DNA of 64,000 nt from Immersiella caudata. Taxonomy: Eukaryota > Ascomycota > Sordariomycetes > Sordariales > Lasiosphaeriaceae. The notes beneath the pieces were generated by a model. That model made no database searches, was not told where the DNA came from, and was given only the letters and a program-made list of their open reading frames with translations. Location of the stretch: the NCBI GenBank assembly GCA_030512335.1, contig JAULSU010000001.1, positions 248,001-312,000 of the forward strand, written 5' to 3'. How positions within the stretch are numbered: position 1 is the first letter of the stretch; each line of letters opens with the position of its first letter. Shown here piece after piece: positions 28,994 to 40,924 of this stretch. The translations under genes were made by a program, and so were the position numbers.

Positions 28994-31726
28994 ATGGAGT
29001 CCACTGGCAAACCAATCAAGCGCCGGGCACCCAAGCCCAATGAAGACGAACACCGCGATAAGTTTCTTGAGGAGATGAAGTGGTATACCGGCGGAAAACG
29101 GTCAAGGAACCCGGAATTGATTCTCCCCAAGCCCAAACGCGAAACCACGAGTGATGCTCCCAAGAAGACAGCGGCAGAGGAGTCTCCCCAGAAGACCAAA
29201 GAACCACCCAAAGACTCTTCCAAAAGGACGACACAGGACCCGTTTGGTCCTTCCCGGATGGCGAAACTGAATCGAATCAGGGCACAGCGTACGACTCACC
29301 AACTTAGCGGTCAATACGCCTACCTCAAGGCTCGGTGGGGGAGCGGTCGCTTTGCCCCTGAATTTCCCATCCGCGCGTTGAACGAGCTATACAAACAGCG
29401 CGGGTTGGTACGGAAACACGACATTGTGGCCAAAATCCCCACGCATGGCACCATCGGCTGGGACAGAACCCCCATTGCGCCTCTACCCCACCGGTTCGCG
29501 CACGACCTGCCGTCTTGGAAAAGCTACCCTCCCGATGGAGATGGAACTCAACCCAAAACACCTCTGAACGAGCACGAAGAGGCCTCCATCACCGGTCCCA
29601 ACCTCCCCAGGAGATTCCGCCGTCATCCCAGCAAGACACGCGTCAAGCCGCCGCCCCCACCCCCTGAGGAGCCCTGGTATCCGGATCCAAGAAGACCATC
29701 GAGCCCCCTCAGACTTGGAGACTTCCCCCGTCCCCCCACGCCAACCAGCCACTGGGACAGAGATGCCTGGCCAAGGGACACATCGATCCTCCCCTTCACC
29801 ATCCCCCTTTCCTCCATCAACCGCCTCGACGGCATCAAGCACACCAAGATCCGCGAGCTCTGCGAAGTCGACAGCCTCTCCCACCACAAACGCTGCGTCA
29901 TGTGCAAGTACCGCTCCAAGTCCCGTTGGAAGTGCACCGGCTGCGACGAGGCCTGGTACTGCGGCCCCTCCTGCAAAGCCGACGACGAACCCATGCACAA
30001 GCTCCTCTGCGCCGCCTTCGCCCCCAACGGCGGCTTCACCGACCGCTTCCGCCAGTCCCACAACCACTTCCGCGCTCTCGTCTGGCCCGCCAAATCCAAA
30101 ACCCCCGAGCTTCGCTGGATCCACATCCACCACTCCTCCTCCTCCTCCTCCCGCAAACACCCCCTGGACTCTGACTCCGACTCCGACTCCCCATCCCCCC
30201 GAGGCCCCTCCTTCTCCTTCCACTACCCCGAATTCTGGGCCTTCGCCAAAGAATTCCCCAAGTCCGCTTTCACACCCCACATGTTCACCCTCGGCTGCCT
30301 CAACCAAGCCCTCGTCTTCAAACACCGCTCCCTCGGCTCGGGCCTCTTCCTCCTCGAGTGGTTCCTCCCCCAACCCACCACCGACCTCCCCCCAACCTGG
30401 ATCAACCAATCCATCACCTCCCTCGGCGCCCCCGGCTCAATCTTCTACTGGCCCGGTCCCCTCCTCATCATCTCCCTTGATACCTCTCGGCCCTACCTCA
30501 GCCTCCGCGACATCACCCCCCGCGACGTCCGCCACGTAATTGATTACCTCCAGCTCACCACTCGCAACCCCGTCCTCTGCGACGATTTGCTGCGCTTCCC
30601 ACCCGAGGAACACTCACTGGCGCTAAAACTTACCGATACCGCGCAACCTGTGGCTCAAGCAATGGACATCCCGCGCAAACCATCCATCATGCAGGTGGTA
30701 ATCCCCTCCTCACCCCCATTCGCAAACGAAGGCCTCTCCGCCATATGCGCTGGTCTCGAACTGAACTGGATTTTTCGCGATGCGATTTGTCACGGGTCGG
30801 AATTCGACTGGTTATACGACCGCTCGAATACTGGTACGGTAGTCTCCCCCTCCTTCCGGGGAATCTACGCCGCCAACTCTGACCCCAAAGCCTTTCTCAA
30901 AGACCCCCGCCCGAAACTAGCAACTTTACTATCCTCCGGTGACGGTATCATCGTCGCGCATCGCACCGGTAGGATGCTCCACCCAGAGCACCTTTCTGCA
31001 TTAATAGAATACCTCGGCGGCTGGCGAATCCCAGTGCGCGCCTCGCCAGCCGACAAAGCCGCACTAGCTCAAAAAGCCAAAGCACTATTCGCCGAAGGGA
31101 AAGCAGGATTCCAGCGGTTTTGGGTATACTATCGAAAGAAAGAGGCGCTCGTGGGGCTCAGGGATATCCCGTCGCCGTACGAGCTGGAGGAGGGGTATGA
31201 TAAGGGTATGATTTGTGTTGGGAAGATGGTTGGGTTGGGGATGGAGTTGTCGAAGAAAAAGGCGCTGGGGAGGTATTTGGAGTTGGAGAGGGAGGAGGAG
31301 GAGGAGGGGAAGAAGGGGAAGGGTGCACCCAGGATACCGGGGCCGAGGACTGCAAGGTCGTCGGGTGACTCCAAGAGTGCTCCGAGGCGTCCATCGCCTA
31401 GAGTCTCTTCGGAAACAAGGGGCACCCCATCAAGGATACCGCAGCTGAGGACTCCTCGCACCACGAGATCCCCAGCCGACTCAAAGGATACCCCGGTACC
31501 TCCATCCTCGACAGTCCCTTCAACGAAGAGAACTTCTCCAGGCTCCTCTCCGCCAGAGCCATCCTCGCCACCGTCTTCCCCGCCTGTGCCCGAGACTCCT
31601 ACAAGGCCACCGAAAAGAACGACATCAACCCCGAAGATGACATCTTCCCCGCCAGTTCCATCTTCCTCGGGGGCTTCCACTCCCGCGCCTACCAGACTCA
31701 ACACCTTAGACGAGGATTTGGATTAG
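28994..31726 (+). CDS. MYND-type zinc finger protein
   Basis: Intronless, 910 residues. A complete MYND finger lies at about residues 301-339: C301-x2-C304, C314-x2-C317, C323, C327, H335, C339 (with 'WYCGPSCKADDEPMHKLLC'). MYND fingers bind proline-rich peptides and are found in transcriptional co-regulators and SET-domain proteins; no SET domain is visible here. The N-terminal 220 residues are Lys/Arg/Pro-rich and probably disordered. A globular region (~350-750) contains 'FWAFAKEFPKSAFTPHMFTL' and 'WIFRDAICHGSEFDWLYDRS'. The last ~140 residues are Ser/Pro/Thr/Lys-rich and disordered. Similar MYND proteins of ~900 residues are widespread but uncharacterised in ascomycetes. Confidence 0.85.
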   Translation: MESTGKPIKRRAPKPNEDEHRDKFLEEMKWYTGGKRSRNPELILPKPKRETTSDAPKKTAAEESPQKTKEPPKDSSKRTTQDPFGPSRMAKLNRIRAQRTTHQLSGQYAYLKARWGSGRFAPEFPIRALNELYKQRGLVRKHDIVAKIPTHGTIGWDRTPIAPLPHRFAHDLPSWKSYPPDGDGTQPKTPLNEHEEASITGPNLPRRFRRHPSKTRVKPPPPPPEEPWYPDPRRPSSPLRLGDFPRPPTPTSHWDRDAWPRDTSILPFTIPLSSINRLDGIKHTKIRELCEVDSLSHHKRCVMCKYRSKSRWKCTGCDEAWYCGPSCKADDEPMHKLLCAAFAPNGGFTDRFRQSHNHFRALVWPAKSKTPELRWIHIHHSSSSSSRKHPLDSDSDSDSPSPRGPSFSFHYPEFWAFAKEFPKSAFTPHMFTLGCLNQALVFKHRSLGSGLFLLEWFLPQPTTDLPPTWINQSITSLGAPGSIFYWPGPLLIISLDTSRPYLSLRDITPRDVRHVIDYLQLTTRNPVLCDDLLRFPPEEHSLALKLTDTAQPVAQAMDIPRKPSIMQVVIPSSPPFANEGLSAICAGLELNWIFRDAICHGSEFDWLYDRSNTGTVVSPSFRGIYAANSDPKAFLKDPRPKLATLLSSGDGIIVAHRTGRMLHPEHLSALIEYLGGWRIPVRASPADKAALAQKAKALFAEGKAGFQRFWVYYRKKEALVGLRDIPSPYELEEGYDKGMICVGKMVGLGMELSKKKALGRYLELEREEEEEGKKGKGAPRIPGPRTARSSGDSKSAPRRPSPRVSSETRGTPSRIPQLRTPRTTRSPADSKDTPVPPSSTVPSTKRTSPGSSPPEPSSPPSSPPVPETPTRPPKRTTSTPKMTSSPPVPSSSGASTPAPTRLNTLDEDLD

Positions 31727-32247
31727 AAGCCGGCCGAAGACCTGAACTTGGAGTAAGCAAGCCTCGAGAAATTGCAGGGGTGATGACGCACCATTTGATA
31801 GCCCAAAGAACTTCTAATAGCTATTATGTAGCAACTATCCAATTCCCATTTAGAGCACCTTCCTTTGTCTTGGCGCAGAATAGACTGCCTTTGATCTCGA
31901 TAGTATTACACGTCAGAATGACAAAAGAACGCGAGTGACAAGCGACGATAGCACAATCCAATCGTCTCTCGATGAAGAAGAATGACATCACCACAAGCAC
32001 GAACAACGTCAGCCCAACATTCATTAGCGTCATAATATATGTACGCAGTATTCCAATATATACAAGTCTGCGCGTCGGTAGCCAATCCTACAGATGCTCC
32101 AGTCCCAGCCCAGAAGGCCATGCAATGCTGTTCTCCCGCCATGTGCCGCCATGTGTATGCTGCCCGACCAACCCGCCAGACCTTTTCGGACAAATGAAAT
32201 AGCTATGCTGGTAAAAACTCAAAGTTCGTGTCCCCCTCGCTCTCCGT
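31727..32247. other. Intergenic region between convergent genes
   Basis: 3' flanks of the MYND gene and the large nuclear-type protein. No gene seen. Confidence 0.5.
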
Positions 32248-32266
32248 CCCCCCCCCCCCCCCCCCC
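32248..32266. repeat. 19-C homopolymer beside a stop codon
   Basis: Uninterrupted C19 on the plus strand, ending three bases from the stop codon (32272-32270) of the minus-strand gene, i.e. G19 at the start of its 3' untranslated region. Confidence 0.95.
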
Positions 32267-32269
32267 TTC

Positions 32270-35200
32270 TTACATCGAAGGGCCAACTCCAGGCGGCCCA
32301 TAGTAAACCATGCCCTGTGGAGGAAGTAGTCCGTGCGGCTGCTGCAATGGCTGGATCAGCTGGCCTTGACCAGGCATGGCCAGCGGTCCGGGCATCGGTG
32401 TAGGAATCGGCGTTGGCGTAACCGAGGTGGAAGGACCAGCCGATCCAGTATCCGTAATGAGTCCCGGTACGCCTAAATCGCTGTAGTTGGCAGTTGGTGG
32501 TCCCGTGCCCTTCTCTGCCCTCTCCGCCTTCTTGTTCGCAAGGGTATTGCGTCGCTTCTCAACAGCGCCTTGCATCTCGCCTGACGCCCAACGCCCTGTG
32601 TCTGTTAGAACCTAAAGTAAACTAAAAGCGAAACGAGAAACTTACTTCGCATCGACCAGCTCATCTTCTCCGACTTGCTCATCTCCGCATACGGCTTCTC
32701 CTCCAATCCAGCGCCATTGCTCGTGGCCGGCTTCGCCAGTCCGGAATCTGGAGTCTTGGCGCCACGCGACGTCTTGGTGACAATCTTGGGCGCGGGATTG
32801 GGGGCGATATTGGCCGGAGTCGCCGCCCGAGACGAATTCTGAGACGAAGACCCGTTGTTCGTGAGCTTGAGCTTAGTAATCGGCTTCTTGACTGTCGGAG
32901 GTGCCGCAGGCGGCGGGGGATTGCCGCCAGGCGGAAATGCGGGGGCCGCGCTGAAGGTGTGCAAGTACGGACCAGGCGCGGGGGCAATCGTAGGTGGAGG
33001 ATGGCTGAAAAAGAGAGGCGCCTGCAAACCACCCACTGGCTGCGGGGCAAGCAAAGGAGCTGGTGGGTGCATCGGCACTGGCATTGGTGCAGTCATTGGC
33101 GCGGGTGCCGGTAGCTCTGTCAAGGTCGAGGGAGGTTGGCTCGTTGCGGTCGTCCTGCGGCGGGGTGTTCTCTTCTTTGGCTCCATGCCATCCAGTTTCG
33201 GGAGGATTATGCCGCGTGTGCGCTTCTGCGGGCGCGTCTCGAGCTCCGGGTCATTCTCCAGAGCAAAGTTGCGCTTCCGCTTGTCCCGGAGTGAGTAGGT
33301 AGACTCGCCCGTCTCTTCCGTGTTCACCGTCGCCGCCGATGACGCGGTAGACGGTCGCGACTCTGCTTGGCTGTCCGCTGAGACGTTGCTGTAGAACGAG
33401 GAGCTCGCAATTTCGGCCTTGGCGTCGCGACGCTTGGATTTGAGCGAATCATTCTCGGAAGCGGCAGGAGGCGGGGGAGGAGCCAAGCCGCGACCGCGCT
33501 TACGTGCCGACCCCAGTTTCTCCTCAGTGACCTCCTCGTCGGTCTGGTTGCCGTTGGCGTCGGCTTGCGAAGCTTTGCTGGTGGGCGCAGGATACCACTG
33601 CTCTATCGTGGTCTGTCCTCCACGTCCACCGCGGAAACCACCGCGTCGCCGGCGAACAACAGGTGCAGGAGCCGCGGGCTCGGGTTCCGGCTGCGGATCC
33701 TGAGTTTCTGTGCTGTTGTTGTCGTCGTCGTCTTTGTTCGTAAACTTGCGTCGGAAGCGCCGACCAGGAAGCGACATGGCACCAATGGGCGTACCAGAAC
33801 GGCTGGGCTCCTTGCTCTGATCTGAGAAATTGCGCGGCTTCCTCATCCGCTTGCCCTCGATGACGTTCTCCTCCGCGAGCTCAGCGCCCTTCTCCGTCTT
33901 CTTGCGCTCGCGCAGGCGGTTCTCTGCATTCTCCCATCGCTGCTCATCTGGGTTCTGCCTGCCCACTTGGGTGGGGTGCGCGTTGTGCTTGAATCCGTAG
34001 ACCTGTGCCATAATCTTGTCCTCTTCGCGTTGATGCTCCAACACGGGGTCGTCAATATATGGCTTCGGTGCTCGAGCACCACGAACCTCGAATACCGGTG
34101 GGCCTTTGACGGGTTCATCGAAATGGCGGCGCCATGGAGCAGGCTCATCCATCTTCTGGCGGTTCTCCCAGTTGATGATGGTTTTGTCGTTGGCGATGCG
34201 GCGCTTGGCGTTCTCCTCGTCGTCCACAATCTTCTTGAGCTCGTTGTACTCCATCTGGTACGCGTGCATGGCTTCCACGGCAGCAGCAACCGTGAAGTAA
34301 AGCTTGGCGGGCTCCATCTCTTGCCACCCCTCCATTGCATCGACAAACTCCTGCGGATCCCTGATCTTGGGGAAGACAAACTGTCGTGCCGGGTTTCGCG
34401 TAACCTCGATCGGTCCCGCCGGACCACCAGCCTTGGCAACAGCTTCAGGCTCAGCGGCTTCCTGCTCCTCGGCATCATCAGCTTCTGCGTCCAGCTGGGG
34501 ATCCTCCTCGTCGGCAGCAGCGGGCGATGGCGCAGCGGTCGGTTGCGGGGAGTCAGCTTGGGAGCCACGAGGCGTGTCGTCAAAGGACGCTGAAGTGACG
34601 AGTGTCGGTCGCTTGGGGGCAGCCCTAGGCCCAGGCCCAGGCCGACTCATCTTGACGGAATCTGCGGACGGTGTCGATCGCTCGGTTCCAGGCTGGCTTT
34701 GGGTCGCCTTGTACCGCCGAACACACTGATTGTTGAACTCGGCCATTGAAATTCGCTGCTCGCCGCGCTCCTGCCGCCTCTTCATTTCCTGTCGGTAGAG
34801 CTCGAAAAATTCCGACTTTTTCAGCGGGCGGTGGCCGTCCCATTTGACCTCTAGAGATGCGAAGTCGATGGGCGACGGCGTGTGTGCCGGAGTCGGCATA
34901 GGCGTCATTTCAACCCGGTCCTTCCCATCAGGGCAGACCCATTCAGTGAAGGCACCGGGATGAACAATGTCTTCAGGTTCATATGGTGTCAATCGCAATT
35001 GACTGCCGAATGGGGCGGGCGTATTGTGAATCTTCTCAAGTGCCTTGAGTCTGATAGGCTCGGTGGGTCTTGCGGTCCGCGCGCGACGAGATGAAGCAGT
35101 GGAGCCACGCCGCACGATCGGCAGCGCGATTTCTGTCAGCGGGGCAGGCGAAGACGTCGATGATTCACTCGGGGGCTCAGCAACTGGCTCTAGCGCAGCA

Positions 35201-36567
35201 GGTGCGGATTCTGGCTCTTCGGCGCAGATAGTTGGCGTTGGTTCGAGTGCCGCAGCGGAGGCATCAAGTTGTGGGACTGCGGGTTGCTCGACCTCAGGCA
35301 GAGCTTCCGCGTCTGGCTCAACTTTCAGAATTTTCGTCTCTGGGGTTGATGGAGGAATTGCTTCGGGTTCTTCCTGGGGTTGTTTTTCGATGATCTCGTT
35401 TTGTGTGGTTTCGCGCGCAACTTCCTCAGCCTCGCGCGGTGGGTTTGGCTCGTCGGGCTCTTTGGGCTGAAGTGGAACTGAGATGGGTTCGGGCACAACC
35501 TCAGGTTTGTCGTCGGGCAGGTCGGCAATCAAAGTCTTTTCAATCGCTTCTTCCGCCTCCGGGACCAGCGACACGGTTTGGTCGACGCGGGGACTGCTCT
35601 GCTGCTTGGGTGTTGTGGGCTCCGCGTCTGCCTGGGCCATAGCAGTATCGCTTCCATCCGAAGTTGACGGTCGCGATTCTGACTCATCGAACGAATTTGT
35701 ACTGTCGGAATCTTCTGCTTCTGATTCAAGGAGTCCATCCGTAGGAAACCCGACGAGAATGGTGTCCTGGACTTCATCCTCGAAGTTCTGGTTGACCTGG
35801 AAGGTGCTGACCTCTGTGGCTGATTTGCGCGACTGGGCGCGACGACGTGCCAGTCCTCCGCGCGAGGGAGCGGGCGACTTTTCCGGTTTGCGGCGCCTTT
35901 GTCCGGTAGAGTTTGAATTGAAATTCTCGCCATCGTCATCAAAAGCATCCTGTGTCTGTCGCTTCTTGCGGGATCGGGCACTGGGTGTGGCGACAGACCT
36001 TGAGACCGCGTCCGACTTGCCAACAGCGGGAGCGGGCTCATCGTCTATCTGCTCCTGGGTGTAGTCCACACGGGCGCGTTTCCGCAGAGAATGTCCGCCC
36101 TTGGAAATGCCGTCGTCGTAAGCGGCGGCACCGTCGGGCGTAACATCAAATGTCCTCGCGCGCTTACGCGCTGACGGGCCTCCCGGCATGGCAGCCGCCG
36201 TAGTCGATGGCGAGTCCAAACTAAATGAATGAGTAAAGGTTGAACTCCGTGCAGGACGATCAGTGCGAGGCGTGACGCGAAGAGTAGAGTCCGAGACGGG
36301 TGACGTTGTCCGCTGCTGGCCGAGAACCGACTGAAAAGCTCTCGACTTGGCCCCCCGCAGAGGAGCGGTGCTGGGAACGCGTTGCTGGGGCGTACCAGCA
36401 CCCAAACCAGAGGCAGCAGCAGGGACTAGCGTGCTGGGGCTGGCCAGATCTGAGGGTTGCTGGGGAAAAGATGATTGATGGGGAGCGCTGGCTGCGTTGA
36501 AGTGAGAGTGAGACGGCAGCGTGGTGCGCTTCTTTGTCGCGCGCCCGCGCCCACGACCGCGGTCCAT
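32270..36567 (-). CDS. Large basic, mostly disordered nuclear-type protein
   Basis: Two exons (36567-32646, 32595-32270; 50-nt GT-AG intron near the 3' end) give 1415 residues. The start M-D-R-G-R-G-R-G-R was preferred over further upstream open sequence. Seen: several K/R clusters that could act as nuclear localisation signals, long Ser/Pro/Glu-rich disordered regions, a conserved-looking block 'SQLRLTPYEPEDIVHPGAFT', another ordered block 'RQFVFPKIRDPQEFVDAMEG' followed by a helical segment with 'EYNELKKIVDDEENAKRRIA', and 'MAQVYGFKHNAHPTQVGRQN'. The C-terminus is Pro/Met/Gly-rich. It looks like a conserved fungal chromatin or transcription-associated protein, but I do not recognise a named family. 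Head-to-head with the Mtc1-like gene. Confidence 0.8.
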
Positions 36568-37398
36568 GTGCTGTAATTCAATCAGTACAGCTCTCGTGGC
36601 TCCATGAAGGCTTCTGGGATGGTTGAGGATGGCCGCTGATGATGGCGATGAGGGTGATGTGGCGGCGGTGTCGGTGTTGTTGCGCTGTGGAGAGTGTCTG
36701 AGGGCGCTGGTGAGGCGAAAAAAAGAGAGGCGCACTAACCATCCAACGTGTCAGGGTCAGATCCGCACTCGAACGGTTGGCCTGAACCCGCAACAGTCGT
36801 CAACCGCAGCGGCGCCGCGCCCGCGCACCGCAATGTCAAAACACTCAAAAATAGCAGAGAGACGATCCTCGATGGTTGATCGTGTGCTGCTGATTGACAG
36901 AAGTCACGGCAGCGTGCGGTGGTGGCGGATATCTGAGCTGGATGCCCGAGTCTTGCGTGTAGATTGTAGATTTCTTCACGTCAATTTTGGAGGTCCCGAA
37001 TAAGCCACAGCCAATCGCGCGCCAGCACCCGTGCAATCCGGCCAGCCCCACACTCCCAGCTGTCGCCACCCGCCAGCCTGAAGCATATCGGGCATCCAGT
37101 TCGACCTGCCAACCGCCCCGCAACCAATGGTGGGCGCCTGAGACGGCGTCCAGTCGCGCCGTGACGCAGCTCCTACTCCACGATCGCTCCACGCGACGGT
37201 CATTCCTCGCCGACGTTTAAGTTATGATCTTGTGAACAAGCCAAACGCCACTGTATTTCGACGACTACTCACTGTGGTACATCGTATCACCGTCATTTCG
37301 CAGCAGCATTCCACCCCGTTGTGCAGGGGAGGCATCAATTGACGTCGAGTTCGAAGCCAGCCCCTCCCCGTTCGAAGATCAATCGCAAGCGCCGCACA
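36568..37398. other. Intergenic region, divergent promoters
   Basis: 831 bp between two divergent conserved genes. Plausible bidirectional promoter; no gene supported. Confidence 0.5.
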
Positions 37399-38983
37399 AT
37401 GACGACCAAGCGCACCAAGGCCGCACCCACCGACGACGAGCTCGGTGAGCTCTTTGAGGGCATCGGCGACGACACAGCTCTCAAGAAGCCCGCCGCGAAG
37501 CCCAAGCCCACGCCCGGTGCGAAGGCAAAGGCGGACGCCGAAGAGCAGGACATCCTCGCCGAGCTCGAAGACCAGCTGGGCGAGAAGGCGCCTTCCCGGC
37601 CTCACACCCCCCGAATCCGGGAAGCGGCGCCCAAGGTGTCTCCCGCCACCAAGCGATCCTCGACAAACACCCCTCCCCTCAGCGCTGATGTCGCCGGCGT
37701 CGCCCGCAAGTCCGTTGAGAGCACCCGATCGTACCATGCCAGCTTCACCCCCAGCGCGACGAGCTCCGAGCTACAGGAGCCAGAGAAGAAGCCCGATCCT
37801 GCGCCTGCGACGGGTGGAGGCTGGTGGGGAGGCATTCTGTCTACCGCCACGGCTGCCATGAAGCAGGCCGAAGCCGCTGTCAAGGAGATCCAACAGAACG
37901 AGGAGGCAAAGAAGTGGGCCGAGCAGGTCCGCGGAAACGTGGGTGCGCTGCGAGGGCTCGGTGCTTTGGGTAACTATCTACCTTTCCATCTCGCCGTTTG
38001 ACAATCCGCTAACGTCCTTTTTCCCAGGCGACGAACTGCGCACACGCGCGCTCCCGACGTTCACCAACATCCTCCATACCCTCGCCCCGCCCATCTCGTC
38101 CCACGAGCGTCTTCTCATCCATATCACACATGATCTTGTTGGTTACCCCTCTCTAGACCCGCTTGTCCACGGCGTGTTCAGCCGGGTAATGGCCCAGGTC
38201 GAGGGCGGAGACCTGCTCGTCTTCCAACGAGGGCATGAGGCAACTGGCGTACAGTCCTCGGCCGGCTGGCGTGATGGCCCCTGGTGGCGGCAGTCCGACT
38301 CTCCCCGCGACTTTGGTCTCGTGAAGGGCCTCGTCGAGGGCACCAAACTCTGCCGTGCCAGCGCCGAGGGATATGCCACCGACTACTTCTCCGCGCATGG
38401 CGGCATCGAGGGCGCTCGCCAGCGTGCTGTTGAGCCCCTCAGCGAGAACAACCCTGTGCGAAGCTCAGATCTTTTCCTCTCCGTGCAGGCCATCGTTATC
38501 GACGAGGATAAGGCTTTGTTCGCGGGGACAAGCGCCAGCGAAAAGGAGAAGGAGAAGTCACCTGTTCAGGATGACGAGCAAGCGGAGGAACTGGTTTGCT
38601 TTGCCGTGTTTATCTTGGATCCCGTGCACGAGATTCAGTACTCTACTGTCAGCCAGAGTGTTCCAGCCAAGTGGATCCGCTGGCTTGATGCCGCGGCTGC
38701 TCCCCTCACCCCGGCCAGCGGCGCTGAGGATGCCTATGAGCCCGAGTTTGAGAGAGTTCCCGAGGAGATCCGTGAGATTGTGGAGAATGGCGGCGTCGAT
38801 CCTCGCGAATGGGTTGCCGAGTGGGTTGAAGAAGTTCTGGGTCTGTCGATCGGTGTTGTTGCCCAGAGGTATGTCGCCCGCCGGATGGGTGTCGGTGAGG
38901 GCGGTCTGGGCAAGGGCAAGCAGAAGCTGGAGAGTGTGTTGGAAGATGGCGGGAGTGAAGCAGCAAGAGCTGGTCTCATCTGA
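37399..38983 (+). CDS. MTC1: Maintenance of telomere capping protein 1 (Mtc1)-like
   Basis: Two exons (37399-37969, 38028-38983; 58-nt GT-AG intron) give 508 residues. The start 'MTTKRTKAAPTDDELGELFE' and the blocks 'GGGWWGGILSTATAAMKQAE', 'HERLLIHITHDLVGYPSLDP', 'CFAV-FILDPVHEI' and the C-terminal 'WVAEWVEEVLGLSIGVVAQR' match the fungal Mtc1 family. In yeast, loss of Mtc1 is synthetic with a telomere-capping mutation; the protein has been placed in the cytoplasm and on transport vesicles, so a direct telomere role is doubtful. The length fits the family. Frame upstream of ATG 37399 is open but has no conserved sequence. Confidence 0.85.
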
Positions 38984-39182
38984 GTGACAGGTACAGTTGG
39001 AGTAGTTGACAGCCGGGGTATTATTTCGAACAGTTTTGCGCGTCAAGGGCTCTGAGTATCGATTGGCGTTTGATAGGAATTCATGACAGATCCATTATGT
39101 GCAAGGCTCGTTTCTCGGTTACCCAGAATCCCTACAAGAGAACGATCAAGTAACGCCTTGCCCCCAAACCATATCAACCACG

Positions 39183-40259
39183 TTACTTTGCCTCCTCGCC
39201 CTGTTCCCCTTCCGCCGCTTCCTCCTGCGCCTCAGCCATCAGCTCCTCATCTCTGTCTACACACAACCTCTTCATCCTCCCAAAATCACTCTCCTGCCTC
39301 TGCACCGTAAACTCCTCCCCCCTCACCAAGCTCAACCACTTCTCCTCCCCCGGGTGTTCCCCCCTCCCCAAATCCTTATGAATCTGCATCCCCACCGTCA
39401 CCATCCCATCCCCAGCCATTTCAAACTTCAATCCCACATCCGTATAACATTTTGCACAGCTCGTCCCCTCCACTTCCCCTTCCTCCTCACTCTTCCACTC
39501 GCCCTTCCTTTCCGTCCCGTCGCTGCCCGTCACTACAAACGTCACTCCCGCTGTCCTTACATGGTCCTTGCCGTGTCCGCTGTGTGATTTAAACGCCACT
39601 TTTGTATGTGCGCAGGGAGTAAATTCGCGGTATCCAGAGCCGATTAACACCTCCTTTGCCACCGCTCTTCCGTGTGTGACTTGCGGTGTCCAGCTTCCCA
39701 GGTCGGCCTTGACGCAGAAGGCGAGGAAGTACTCGAGGAGGAGGGTGGCTTCTTCGACGGTGGACCCGGAGATGACGGGGCGGACGGCCCAGGAGAGGGC
39801 GGGGGTGCGTCCCGTGGTGGCGGAGCAGGTTAGTTTGGAGAGGAGGGGGGGAGTTCCGGCGCGGAGGGCGGAGGTGAGAAAGTGGAGGTGGTAGAAGGTT
39901 AGGTTGTAAGGGACGGATTTGTGGACGCGGGGGAGTGAGGTGAGGCAGCCGAAGGGGAGGTCGCGCGGGAGGGAGGTTAGGAGGGGGGTTGGGTTGGGCG
40001 TGAGGAGGGGTTTAGTGGAGGGGCGGTGGTTTCCGGAGGGTTTGAGCTTTTCGGAAGGGGGGAAGAGGAGAGGGTCGAAGAAGAGGGTGGTGCCGGTGGG
40101 GTTGTGGATAGAGCAGCCGTCGGTGGGAGAGAAGACGCAGGGGAGGTTGCCTTCCCAGGGGGAGGGGGTGAGAGTTAGGGGGGTGTTGATGTTAGGGAGG
40201 GGAGAGGTTGATTCGGGTTCCTTTTTGCGGAGGCCGAAGAGCTGGGAGAGTTTGCCCAT
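39183..40259 (-). CDS. Hypothetical fungal protein
   Basis: Intronless, 358 residues, ATG 40259. Starts M-G-K-L-S-Q-L-F-G-L-R-K-K and may be N-myristoylated at Gly2 (M-G-x-x-x-S pattern), though this is only a pattern match. No transmembrane segment. A pair of cysteines in S-C-A-K-C and an acidic Glu-rich C-terminus are visible. Long uninterrupted frame with biased codon use supports a real gene; no family recognised. The coding strand is C/T-rich in its first half and G/A-rich in its second half, a pattern also seen at 1829-2755. Confidence 0.7.
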   Translation of the reverse strand: MGKLSQLFGLRKKEPESTSPLPNINTPLTLTPSPWEGNLPCVFSPTDGCSIHNPTGTTLFFDPLLFPPSEKLKPSGNHRPSTKPLLTPNPTPLLTSLPRDLPFGCLTSLPRVHKSVPYNLTFYHLHFLTSALRAGTPPLLSKLTCSATTGRTPALSWAVRPVISGSTVEEATLLLEYFLAFCVKADLGSWTPQVTHGRAVAKEVLIGSGYREFTPCAHTKVAFKSHSGHGKDHVRTAGVTFVVTGSDGTERKGEWKSEEEGEVEGTSCAKCYTDVGLKFEMAGDGMVTVGMQIHKDLGRGEHPGEEKWLSLVRGEEFTVQRQESDFGRMKRLCVDRDEELMAEAQEEAAEGEQGEEAK

Positions 40260-40924
40260 GGTGGTGGTGATGTTTTCTCGGAAAAGGTCTGGCGGTGAGT
40301 TTGGCTGGGCGTTGGGCCGGAAGATTCAGATCAATGGTGAACAGTTGTTGTGAGAGAGGTTGCTGTGAGAAAATAGGAAGCTATTGCCATAAGATGAGGG
40401 ACGACGACAATCTTTATGTCAAGGATTGATGCAACGTCGTGGAAACCATTACTGCTTTCGTCCGCCATGAAGCTGCCAAGAGATCGCGTGTCTGCAGTTG
40501 GTCGCGCCAAGCTCTCAGCTCAATAGTTTCAGGGGCTGAGCTGCCCAGCGGCTCGTCAATTTGGGTATGGACGATGCTGCGTTTTGTGGCTGTGATGACA
40601 CGTCAAACGTTCCTGGAAGGCATTTAAACTACAAAAAGGATCATGGATTGAAGGAAGTATTGATCGTTTTGCGCATAGAATTCTATTGTTGGCTTCAGCA
40701 CCACGTTCCCATCGGAGGCCCACCGACAAGCGATTTAGCGTATCGATCGATATTGGCTTGGACCGCTTTTGTGGACGCACAATTGCAGTGCAACGCAGTT
40801 GAGGGAGATATCACGTGAGTTGGTGTGCTCTTGACTTCCATTCAACCTGTTATACACGCCTGACGCGAGTCCTCGAACATCAGTTCGCGTTGTCCGTCAA
40901 ATGGCCTCCGGAACTTCCCGGGTC
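40260..40924. other. Intergenic region
   Basis: Between the hypothetical protein gene and the frameshifted paralog; nothing recognisable. Confidence 0.5.

Noticed and set aside
29483..31704. Long minus-strand frames under the MYND gene
   Set aside because: Mirror frames of a GC-rich coding region with Gly/Glu/Val composition; the plus strand carries the MYND finger.
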